Source of the DNA: Pseudofrankia sp. DC12 | GTDB lineage: Bacteria; Actinomycetota; Actinomycetes; Frankiales; Frankiaceae | Assembly (NCBI RefSeq): GCF_000966285.1 | Contig: NZ_KQ031391.1 | Span: forward strand, 306,978-370,977 | Reading direction: 5' to 3' | Length of the DNA stretch: 64,000 bases | Shown here: one piece after another, positions 57,227 through 64,000 of the stretch | Layout of the letters: each line of letters opens with the position of its first letter | Numbering within the stretch: position 1 is the stretch's first letter | Translations under genes and position numbers: made by a program | Notes under the pieces: generated by a model | The model's input: the letters and a program-made list of their open reading frames with translations, nothing else | Database searches by the model: none | What the model was told of the DNA's origin: nothing

Positions 57227-57928
57227 ATGTCGGACGAGCAGGACCTGGGCCTCGACGAGACGGGGCCCGCCGAGGGCGGGCGGGTGACCGTCAGCGCGGC
57301 GGCCAGCCGGCGCACGCCGCGCGGCACGCTGTCACGGCAGGTGCTGCTGGACAGCGCCCGCGAGATCGTCGACATCGGCGGGGTGAACGCGCTGTCGATG
57401 CGGGCGCTCGGCGCCCGGCTCGGGGTCGACCCGACCGCGATCTACCGGCACTTCCAGAACAAGAACGAGCTGCTCGACGCCCTCGCCGACCTGATGATCC
57501 GCGGCGAGGGCGCGCTGCCCGCCACCGGCGACCCGGGCGCGGACCTGCGCGAGAGCATGCGCCAGCTGCGCCGCCAGCTGCTGCGCTACCCGACGCTGGC
57601 CCCGTCGGTGCTGCGCCAGCCGCCGGGCAGCGGCTCCTGGTGGGACCGGATGGAGCACGCCGTCGGCGCGCTGCACGCGGACGGCCGGTCCGAGGCGGAC
57701 GCGGCGGCGCTCTGGCAGACGCTGCTGTTCTTCGTGGTCGGCCACGCCCTGGTCGAGGCCCGCCATCTGGCGGAGAACCTCGCGACGGACCGGGTCGGCG
57801 CGCCGATGCCGACCGTGAACCCGCCGCGCTCCCGCTACCCGCGGCTCGCGGCCGCGGCGCCCTTCCTGCACGCGGACCTCGACGACCAGTTCGAGACGGG
57901 CCTCGACCGCGTCCTGGGCGCGCGCTGA
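57227..57928 (+). CDS. TetR-family transcriptional regulator
   Basis: Start MSDEQDLGLDETG follows GGAAGG; 233 residues. The HTH at about 38-85 reads LSRQVLLDSAREIVDIGGVNALSMRALGARLGVDPTAIYRHFQNKNELLDAL, with the TetR-C-like middle FHxNKxxL. The ligand domain has RRQLLRYPTLAPSVLRQP and HADLDDQFETGLDRVLGAR, close to the tetracycline-repressor C-terminal family. Repeats directly upstream may be its binding sites. The next gene is a lipoprotein; their link is unknown. A hairpin of GGCCGGC-TGA-GCCGGCC follows the stop. Confidence 0.92.
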   Translation: MSDEQDLGLDETGPAEGGRVTVSAAASRRTPRGTLSRQVLLDSAREIVDIGGVNALSMRALGARLGVDPTAIYRHFQNKNELLDALADLMIRGEGALPATGDPGADLRESMRQLRRQLLRYPTLAPSVLRQPPGSGSWWDRMEHAVGALHADGRSEADAAALWQTLLFFVVGHALVEARHLAENLATDRVGAPMPTVNPPRSRYPRLAAAAPFLHADLDDQFETGLDRVLGAR

Positions 57929-58103
57929 CCAGGCGCCCCTTGCTGGCCGGCTGAGCCGGCCGGACTTAACCGGACATCCACGGCCGGTCGCGCACCCGGA
58001 CGGGCGAGTCGCGCCGGGTTGGCCGGGAACGGCCGCGTCGCGCCGAATAATCCCTGGTCAGCGGCCCCGCCCCCGGGCAGCCGCGATGCCCAGGAGGTCG
58101 CGG

Positions 58104-58877
58104 ATGCACTCGTTCGCCGCGCGCGCCGGCCGGGTTGCCGGCGGCGGCCACGCCACCGCCGTCCGCCGGACCGTTTCGTGCTCCGCCACTGTCGGCGCCG
58201 CCGTGGTGATCGCGCTGGCCGGCCTGGCGGCGTGCTCGCAGCCGGCCCAGGACACTGGCTTCAACATCCAGGGCTCGCCGCCCGCCGCCGCCGCGCCGGT
58301 CACCACCAGTCCGCCCGGCCGGCCGTCGACGAGCGCCCCGCCCACGGCCCGCGGCTCGGCGACCACCGGCGACCTGGAGATCACCGACACCCGGTGCACG
58401 GGCGCGAAGGTCGACGTCGAGCTGGGGACCCCGGTGGTGATGTCGCCTTCCGACCCCGGGCTGCTCCAGTTCGCGCTCGCCGTGACGTTCACCAACCACT
58501 ACGGGCTGACCTGCTCGATCTTCGGGTTCCCGGGCGTGGCGCTGGTGACGGCCGCGGGCGAGACCTATGACCTGCCCCGGCGCGCGGACCAGCGGGCCGC
58601 CACCGTGTACCTCCCGCCCGGCGGTTCGGCCTCGGCCCTGCTGACCTGTCTGCAGGTCCCCGCCGCCGCCCCGACCGACCCGCTGCCGCTGACCGGCCTC
58701 GCCGACGCGCCGGTCGCCACCGCCACGCCGTCCGTCTCGGCGTTCACTCCCGCCTACGTCCTGGTGACCCCGCCGGACGACCGCGAGGCGGTCCGGCTGG
58801 ACTGGCCGGCGGGCCCGGTCGTCGACCAGCGCGCCGACACCCGGCCCAGCACCTCCATCGGCCCGGTCATCCGCTGA
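58104..58877 (+). CDS. DUF4232 lipoprotein
   Basis: 257 residues, GGAGG 6 bases before the ATG. A long N-terminus leads to a lipoprotein signal VGAAVVIALAGLAACSQ. A Thr/Pro-rich linker follows, and then a DUF4232 domain: TRCTGAKVDVELG, LLQFALAVTFTNHYGLTCSIFGFPGVALVTAAGE and VYLPPGGSASALLTCLQ with paired cysteines. Such proteins sit on the outer face of the membrane; the function is unknown. It ends 15 bases from the convergent mftR-like gene. Confidence 0.88.
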   Translation: MHSFAARAGRVAGGGHATAVRRTVSCSATVGAAVVIALAGLAACSQPAQDTGFNIQGSPPAAAAPVTTSPPGRPSTSAPPTARGSATTGDLEITDTRCTGAKVDVELGTPVVMSPSDPGLLQFALAVTFTNHYGLTCSIFGFPGVALVTAAGETYDLPRRADQRAATVYLPPGGSASALLTCLQVPAAAPTDPLPLTGLADAPVATATPSVSAFTPAYVLVTPPDDREAVRLDWPAGPVVDQRADTRPSTSIGPVIR

Positions 58878-58892
58878 CCGCGGCGGCCGGCC

Positions 58893-59519
58893 TCAGAGCG
58901 TCGCGGCCAGTCCGTCCGTGAGCAGGCGCAGCGCCTGGTCGAGGATGGGGCCGAGGTCGGCGCCGGGGCGCGCGAGCCATTCCTCGTAGCCGGCGACCGC
59001 CACGCCCAGGAACGCCCAGGCGGCCGCCCGCGGCTCCAGCGCGTCGGGCTCCCGGCCGGTGCGCGCGGCGACGAAGTCCGCGACGACGGCGCGCCAGGCC
59101 GCGTAACGCAGCGTCGAGTGCGCCTGCAGCGCCGGCGTGCGCAGGATGAGCGCCATCCGGCGCCGGTGCCAGTCGGCCTCGGCGGCCGGGTAGGTGTTGA
59201 AGTCCAGGATCGCCCGGCGCAGCGCGGCGAGCACGGGTACCTCGGCCGGGGTGGCGGCCAGCGCGGCGCGCATCGTGTCCAGGTGGGCGTCGAACTCACC
59301 CCAGGCGACGTCGTTCTTGGAGGCGTAGTAGCGGAAGAACGTGCGTCGGCCGATGCCGGCGGCGGCCGCGATGTGGTCGACCGTCGTCGCGTCGAAGCCA
59401 CGTTCCTCGAAGATCAGTAGTGCGTGCCGCTCCAGCTCGGCGGCGGTCGTCACCGGCCGCCGGCCGGCCCGGCCGGTCGAGGCCCTGGGCTCCTGCGGGG
59501 GCGCGCCGTTGTGCACCAC
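58893..59519 (-). CDS. mftR: MftR-type TetR regulator of the mycofactocin system
   Basis: 208 residues from GTG 59519. The DNA-binding part TAAELERHALLIFEERGFDATTVDHIAAAAGIGRRTFFRYYASKNDVAWGEFDAHL and the ligand domain ILDFNTYPAAEADWHRRRMALILRTPALQAHSTLRYAAWRAVVADFVAARTG match the mycofactocin-associated TetR group (TIGR03968) from memory of that family. MftR represses mycofactocin biosynthesis and responds to long-chain acyl-CoA in mycobacteria. Here it is divergent from two mycofactocin-type flavoenzyme genes, with two matched palindromes between, so it probably controls both. The frame is open far upstream but only from this region is it like MftR. Confidence 0.85.
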   Translation of the reverse strand: MVHNGAPPQEPRASTGRAGRRPVTTAAELERHALLIFEERGFDATTVDHIAAAAGIGRRTFFRYYASKNDVAWGEFDAHLDTMRAALAATPAEVPVLAALRRAILDFNTYPAAEADWHRRRMALILRTPALQAHSTLRYAAWRAVVADFVAARTGREPDALEPRAAAWAFLGVAVAGYEEWLARPGADLGPILDQALRLLTDGLAATL

Positions 59520-59630
59520 GTCACCGTACCCCCGAAGATCGTTCCAACGCCGCGCAGCGTCCGTCCATGGCGGGCAGAACGTCGCGCCTCGGCGGCGGGC
59601 CGGGCGCCGCCGGCGGCATCCCTTTCCTCC

Positions 59631-59688
59631 GGCACCCAGTGCCAATATGCTTCGCCCCAGTCCAGCTTCTATGGCACCGAGTGCCATA
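59631..59688. promoter_or_regulatory. Two putative MftR operators
   Basis: Site 1 is GGCAC-CCA-GTGCC (59631-59643). Site 2 is TATGGCACCGAGTGCCATA (59670-59688), a perfect 19-bp palindrome with the same GGCAC-N3-GTGCC core. Centres are 42 bp apart, four helical turns. Both lie in the divergent gap between mftR and the first OYE gene. No other region in the window shows such a pair. Confidence 0.65.
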
Positions 59689-59771
59689 GTCGGCCGGACC
59701 GCGGCCGCCCAGCCTGCCGGCTGGCGACCAACCCCATTGCGAGGCGGACGGACACACGGTATGGCCAACCT

Positions 59772-61823
59772 ATGACCGCGATCGACGGTGATCCCGCCGC
59801 GGCGACGGGCTCCCGCGAGCCGGCCGGCCCGGCGCTCGGGGCGCCGCTGACGCTGCGCGGCCACCAGGCGCCGTCGCGGGTCCTGTTCGGCCCGCACGAG
59901 ACGAACCTGGCCCGCCGGCGCGACATCTCCGACCGGCACGTCGCCTACTACGCCCGCCGGGCGGCCGGTGGCGCCGGGGTGATCGTCACCGAGACGGCGT
60001 CCGTCACCGCGGACGACTGGCCGTACGAGCGGGCGCCGCTGGCGGCCGACTGCGGGCCCGGCTGGGCGGCGCTGGCCGAAGCGGTCCGGCCCTATGGCAC
60101 CGTCGTGCTGGCCGGGCTCGGCCACGCGGGTGGGCAGGGGTCGAGCGCCTACTCGCAGTCGGTGCTGTGGGCGCCGTCGCCGGTCGCGGACGCGGCCAGC
60201 CGGGAGCTTCCCGCCGAGCTGGAGCAGGACGGCATCGACGCCATCGTGGCCGGCTTCGCCGCCGGCGCGTCGCTCGCCGTCGAGGCGGGCCTGGCCGGCG
60301 TGGAGATCGACGCCGGCCCACTCGCGCTGCTGCGCCAGTTCCACTCCGGGCTGACCAACCACCGCGGCGACGGCTACGCCGACCGGCTGCGGCTCACCCG
60401 CGAGGTGCTGACCGCCGTCCGGGCCGCGATCGGCGCCGAGAAGGTGCTCGCCCTGCGGCTGAGCTGTGACGAGCTGGCGCCCTGGGCCGGGGTGACGCCC
60501 GAGCAGGCGGCCGAGCAGGCCGACGCGCTGGCCGGTCTCGGCCTGCTCGACCTGCTGGTCGTGGTCCGCGGCGGGCCGTACTCGACGGCCGCCTACCGGC
60601 CGACGGCGCACACCGCGCCGACGTTCAACCGCGACCTGTGCGCGGCCATCCGCGCGACGGCGGCCGGCCGGGTCGCGGTGGCGCTGCAGGGCAGCGTCGT
60701 CGACGTCGACGCCGCCGAGGCCGCGCTGGCGGACGGCGTCGCCGACCTGGTGGAGATGACCCGGGCGCAGATCGCCGATCCGGAGCTGGTCGCGAAGGCC
60801 CGGGCCGGCACGCCCGAGCGGGTCCGGCCCTGCCTGCTGTGCAACCAGGCCTGCCGGGTCCGCGACAACCGCAACCCGATCGTGTCCTGCGTCGGCGAGC
60901 CGCGCAGCGGCCACGAGACCGAGGACGCGCCGGTCGAGGGCGCCGACCCCCGGCCGCGCGCGGTGCTGGTCGTCGGCGGCGGCCCCGCCGGCCTGGAGGC
61001 CGCCCGGGTGCTCGCCGGGCGTGGGCACACCGTGACCCTGGCCGAGGCCGGCGAGCGGCTGGGCGGCGCACTGCGCACGGCCGCGGTCGGCCCCGGCCGC
61101 GACCGGCTCGTGCTGCTGGTCGACTGGCTGGCCGCCGAGTGCGCGCGGCTGGGGGTCGCCGTCGAGCTGGGCCGGACGGTGACCGCGGCCGAGCTGGACG
61201 CGGCCGAGGCCGCCGGTCAGGCCGTCGTCCTCGCCACCGGCTCGGTGGCCGCGGACCGGGACTACCCGGCGACGGCGGACGCCTTCGCACCCCAGGTCGT
61301 CGACGCGCTGAGCCTGCTGGCCGCCGGTCCCGACCTGCTGGTGGCCGGGCCGGTCGTCGTGCACGACCCGGTTGGCGGGCCGGTGGCGGTCGGGATCGCC
61401 GAGTGGCTGGCCGCGGCCGGCCGTGAGGTCGCCCTCGTGGCGCCCGACCAGGTCGCCGGCACGCTGCTGTCGCTGACCGGCGACCTCGCCCCGGCGAACA
61501 CCCGGCTCGCGCAGGCCAGCGTGCGCCGCGAGCTGCGCGCGCTGGTCCGCGAGATCGGCGACGGCCACGTGGTGCTGGAGGACGTCTGGACCGGTGCCCG
61601 CCGCGAGATCCCCTGCGCCGCTCTCGTCGACTGCGGCCACCGGCTGCCCGACGAGGCGCTCTACCTGGCTCGCCCCGGTACCCCCCGGGCCGGCGACTGT
61701 GTCGCCCCGCGCACCGCGCTGGAGGCCGTGCTGGAAGGCCGGCGCCGGGCATTCGACGTCGCCAGGCGGGCCCCGGCCCGCACCGTGCCGCTGGCCGCGG
61801 CGAGCGCGGGAGGGGCCCGATGA
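59772..61823 (+). CDS. Mycofactocin-system FadH/OYE-family oxidoreductase 1
   Basis: 683 residues. The ATG overlaps the stop of a 4-codon frame (ATG 59761 to TGA 59775), which may couple ribosomes to this weak site. Residues 1-370 are an old-yellow-enzyme FMN barrel; the iron-sulfur site is CLLCNQACRVRDNRNPIVSC, and the second half has an FAD motif VLVVGGGPAGLEAARVLAGRGHTVTLAEAG. The barrel's catalytic Tyr/His positions are weak (SVLWAPSP, GHAGGQGSS). This type matches TIGR03996. It overlaps the next gene by ATGA. Function is inferred from family: reduction linked to mycofactocin or F420-type carriers. Confidence 0.85.
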   Translation: MTAIDGDPAAATGSREPAGPALGAPLTLRGHQAPSRVLFGPHETNLARRRDISDRHVAYYARRAAGGAGVIVTETASVTADDWPYERAPLAADCGPGWAALAEAVRPYGTVVLAGLGHAGGQGSSAYSQSVLWAPSPVADAASRELPAELEQDGIDAIVAGFAAGASLAVEAGLAGVEIDAGPLALLRQFHSGLTNHRGDGYADRLRLTREVLTAVRAAIGAEKVLALRLSCDELAPWAGVTPEQAAEQADALAGLGLLDLLVVVRGGPYSTAAYRPTAHTAPTFNRDLCAAIRATAAGRVAVALQGSVVDVDAAEAALADGVADLVEMTRAQIADPELVAKARAGTPERVRPCLLCNQACRVRDNRNPIVSCVGEPRSGHETEDAPVEGADPRPRAVLVVGGGPAGLEAARVLAGRGHTVTLAEAGERLGGALRTAAVGPGRDRLVLLVDWLAAECARLGVAVELGRTVTAAELDAAEAAGQAVVLATGSVAADRDYPATADAFAPQVVDALSLLAAGPDLLVAGPVVVHDPVGGPVAVGIAEWLAAAGREVALVAPDQVAGTLLSLTGDLAPANTRLAQASVRRELRALVREIGDGHVVLEDVWTGARREIPCAALVDCGHRLPDEALYLARPGTPRAGDCVAPRTALEAVLEGRRRAFDVARRAPARTVPLAAASAGGAR

Positions 61824-63811
61824 GTGCGACCTCGCGGTACCAGTACCTGTTCAGCCCGCTGCGGATCGGCCCACTGACGGTTCGCAACCGGGTCGTCTTC
61901 TCGGCCCACCTGACGAACTACGCCGCCGACGGGCTGCCCACCGAGCAGCACGCCGCCTACTACGCGGCGCGCGCGGCCGGCGGCGCGGGGCTGATCATCA
62001 CCGAGGAGCACTCGACCCACCCGACCGACTGGCCGTACGAGAAGCTCATCCACGGCTTCAACCCGGCCGTCATCCCCGGCTACCGGCGGATCACCGACGC
62101 GGTCCACGCGCACGGCACGCCGATCCTCGCGCAGATCAACCACAACGGCGGCCAGGCGTCGTCGATGTTCTCCCGCCAGCCGGTCTGGGCGCCGAGCCCG
62201 GTGCCCGACCCGCTGTTCCGCGAGGTCCCCAAGGCGCTGGAGCCGCACGAGATCCGCGCGGTCGTCGCCGGCTACGGGCAGGTCGCCGAGCACTGCGCGG
62301 CCGGCGGTTTCGACGGGATCGAGCTGCAGTGCTCGCACTCGTCGATCGTGCGCGGCTTCCTGTCCCCCGCGACGAACAAGCGGACCGGCTCCTACGGCGG
62401 GTCGCTGGCCAACCGGGCGCGGCTGCTGCTGGAGATCGTCGACGCGGTCCGCGCCGCGATCGGGCGCGAGCTGGTGCTCGGCGTCCGGATCTGCGGCGAC
62501 GAGCTGATCGAGGGCGGCACCACCATCTCCGACGCCGTCGAGATCGCGCGGATGGTCGAGGAGTCCGGCAAGGTCGACTACATCAACACCTCGATCGGCG
62601 TCGCCACCGCCACGCTCTACATGATCGAGGCGAGCATGCAGGTGCCGCCGGGCTACGCGATGTTCATCCCGAGCGCGATCCGGGCCGCGGTGAGCCTGCC
62701 GGTGGTCGGGGTCGGCCGGTTCAAGGACCCGCTGCAGGCCGACCGGGCGCTGGCCGCCGGCCAGGCGGACCTGATCGGCGTGGTCCGCGGCCAGATCGCC
62801 GACGCGGACTTCGTCGCCAAGGCCCGGGCCGGGCACGCCACCGAGATCCGCACCTGCCTGTCCTGCAACCAGGAGTGCGTCGGGCGGATGGGCCTGAACC
62901 GCTGGCTCGGCTGCATCGAGAACCCGCGGACCGGCCGGGAGGCCGTCCCGCTGCCGGCGCCGCGCCGGCGCGGCCAGCGGGTGCTCGTCGTCGGCGGCGG
63001 CCCCGGTGGGCTGCAGGCCGCCGTCAGCGCCGCCGAGCGCGGCCATCACGTCACCCTCTTCGAGCGCTCCGACCGGCTCGGCGGCCAGGTCCAGCTCGCG
63101 GCCAGCGTGCCGAGCCGGGCCGAGTTCCTCGACATCGTCCGCAACCTGATCGCGCACGCGCAGCGGGTCGGCGTCGACGTGAAGCTGTCCACCGAGGTCG
63201 ACGCGGGCCTGCTGCTGGCGGAGCAGCCGGACGCGGTGATCCTCGCGACCGGGGCCGCGCCGAACCCGCCGTGGTGGGCCGGCGAGGCGGGGTCAGGCCC
63301 GGACCGCCGGGTCGTCGACGTCCGGGACGTGCTCGAAGGCCGGGCGGCGCCGACAGGAAAGGTCGTCGTCATCGACGAGCTGGGCTTCCACCAGGCGACG
63401 TCGGTCGCCGAGCTGCTCGCCGACCGCGGCTGCCAGGTCGAGGTGATCACCAACGGCATGGTTGTCGGCCAGGACCTGGGCGTCACCCTGGACATGGAGC
63501 AGTGGAACGTCAAGGCGGCGGCCCGGGGCGTCACCCAGGCCACCGACCTGGTCCCGATGGGCGCGGCGCCGGCCGGCGACGGCGCGGGCGTGGTGCTCAA
63601 CCTGCAGCACCACCCGACCGGCACCGACCAGACCCGCGAGGTCGACTGGGTGGTCTGCGCCGTGCACCAGCGCGCCGAGGACGCCCTGTACAGGGCGCTG
63701 CGCGCGGCCGGCGAGCTGCCCTTCACCCTTGCGCGCGTCGGCGACTGCCTGTCGCCCCGCCGCGCCCACGCCGCCGTGGTCGAGGGCCAGCGCGCGGCGG
63801 TGAGCCTGTGA
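61820..63811 (+). CDS. Mycofactocin-system FadH/OYE-family oxidoreductase 2
   Basis: 663 residues, coupled by ATGA to the preceding paralogue. YLFSPLRIGPLTVRNRVVFSAHLTNYAADGLPTEQHAAYYAARAAGGAGLIITEEHSTHP opens the barrel; QINHNGGQASSMFSRQPVWAPSPVP follows; GFDGIELQCSHSSIVRGFLSPATNKRTGSYGGSLANRARLLLEIVDAVR is the signature. CLSCNQECVGRMGLNRWLGC is the iron-sulfur site, and VLVVGGGPGGLQAAVSAAERGHHVTLFE the second flavin site. It resembles TIGR03997 closely. The two paralogues probably form a heteromeric or sequential system. Hairpins and a further gene follow. Confidence 0.9.
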   Translation: MSATSRYQYLFSPLRIGPLTVRNRVVFSAHLTNYAADGLPTEQHAAYYAARAAGGAGLIITEEHSTHPTDWPYEKLIHGFNPAVIPGYRRITDAVHAHGTPILAQINHNGGQASSMFSRQPVWAPSPVPDPLFREVPKALEPHEIRAVVAGYGQVAEHCAAGGFDGIELQCSHSSIVRGFLSPATNKRTGSYGGSLANRARLLLEIVDAVRAAIGRELVLGVRICGDELIEGGTTISDAVEIARMVEESGKVDYINTSIGVATATLYMIEASMQVPPGYAMFIPSAIRAAVSLPVVGVGRFKDPLQADRALAAGQADLIGVVRGQIADADFVAKARAGHATEIRTCLSCNQECVGRMGLNRWLGCIENPRTGREAVPLPAPRRRGQRVLVVGGGPGGLQAAVSAAERGHHVTLFERSDRLGGQVQLAASVPSRAEFLDIVRNLIAHAQRVGVDVKLSTEVDAGLLLAEQPDAVILATGAAPNPPWWAGEAGSGPDRRVVDVRDVLEGRAAPTGKVVVIDELGFHQATSVAELLADRGCQVEVITNGMVVGQDLGVTLDMEQWNVKAAARGVTQATDLVPMGAAPAGDGAGVVLNLQHHPTGTDQTREVDWVVCAVHQRAEDALYRALRAAGELPFTLARVGDCLSPRRAHAAVVEGQRAAVSL

Positions 63812-63822
63812 GCCGGACCTAC

Positions 63823-63913
63823 CCGATCGGCTCCGCCGATCGGCCAGGCACCCCGGGAGTGAGCGAGCGGAGTGGTCGTCCGAGGCGGACCTCCGAGATC
63901 GGCTTCGCCGATC
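63823..63913 (+). repeat. Two related hairpins after the OYE genes
   Basis: CCGATCGGC-TCC-GCCGATCGG (63823-63843) and GATCGGC-TTC-GCCGATC (63897-63913) share one hairpin core. The first, 11 bases after the OYE2 stop, could terminate transcription; the second lies 71 bases before the ATG of the next gene. They look like copies of a mobile or repetitive hairpin element. Confidence 0.6.
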
Positions 63914-63984
63914 CCGCAGGAACCCCGGAGGACGGCCGCGAGCAGGGATCCCCGTTCGGCGCGGATGCGACGAACGGGGGGGCG

Positions 63985-64000
63985 ATGAGTGAAGCGACGG
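63985..64000 (+). CDS. Start of a further gene, cut by the window edge
   Basis: ATGAGTGAAGCGACG at 63985-63999 (MSEAT) follows GGGGGGGC. Its place directly after the mycofactocin-type OYE genes makes the precursor peptide gene mftA a reasonable guess, but five codons cannot prove it. The 173 bases before it hold hairpins and no other gene. Confidence 0.35.

Overview
The window is very GC-rich actinobacterial DNA: nearly every third codon position is G or C, GTG and TTG starts are common, and genes are often coupled by ATGA or GTGA overlaps. Actinobacterial marker families (DUF3073, DUF2630, DUF2237, PAC2, MuiA-like DUF4139, Tat lipoproteins, F420/FMN PPOX protein, mycofactocin-associated proteins) point the same way. 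My best guess is a Frankia-like soil actinobacterium, but the genus is an inference. I saw no rRNA or tRNA gene, CRISPR array or transposase.

Layout. 1-663: a truncated, exact copy of part of the GH130 gene found at 24.5-26.0 kb, ending in a T10-G5 run. 0.66-8 kb: GH26 glycosidase, Lon protease with a probable HspR (HAIR) operator, zinc alcohol dehydrogenase, SGNH hydrolase, M20 peptidase. 8-15.6 kb: C2H2-type mini zinc finger, ArsR regulator, DUF3073, DUF2237, cold-shock-domain protein, carboxylesterase, malate dehydrogenase, glutamate-semialdehyde dehydrogenase. 15.7-23.0 kb: a catabolic/uptake cluster with a MetF-like protein, a 52-codon ORF, a cytosine-deaminase-type amidohydrolase, a NitT/TauT-type ABC transporter with lipoprotein receptor, and an FAD oxidase. 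23.1-28.7 kb: a Tat/lipoprotein serpin and a coupled GT4 / six-hairpin / GH130 carbohydrate operon preceded by a 59-residue ORF. 28.9-38.4 kb: phytoene-dehydrogenase-like flavoprotein coupled to a creatininase-family protein, PPOX protein, a short-form large NAD-glutamate dehydrogenase coupled to an unknown helical protein, GabT, a 121-bp tandem repeat and FabG. 38.7-48.4 kb: YdeP/FdhF-like molybdoenzyme, acetyltransferase, SnoaL-like protein, a serine-hydrolase pseudogene with four lesions, a permuted NlpC/P60-like protein, DUF2630 and an OmpR-type two-component system. 48.5-58.9 kb: the DUF1800/DUF1501 export pair, MuiA-like protein, LpqC-like esterase, broken VOC gene, acetyltransferase, epoxide-hydrolase relic, PAC2 protein, TetR regulator, DUF4232 lipoprotein. 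58.9-64 kb: the edge of a mycofactocin locus, with MftR-type regulator, two putative operators, two FadH/OYE-type flavoenzymes, and the first codons of another gene at the right edge.

How it fits together. Amino-acid carbon and nitrogen flow is well represented (glutamate-semialdehyde dehydrogenase, GABA transaminase, NAD-GDH, malate dehydrogenase). Two groups look like incompletely described systems: the MetF-like/amidohydrolase/ABC/FAD-oxidase cluster, probably for uptake and breakdown of a nitrogen-containing, possibly N-methylated small molecule, and the divergent mftR/OYE promoter with two GGCAC-N3-GTGCC palindromes 42 bp apart. Several decayed genes show local gene turnover.
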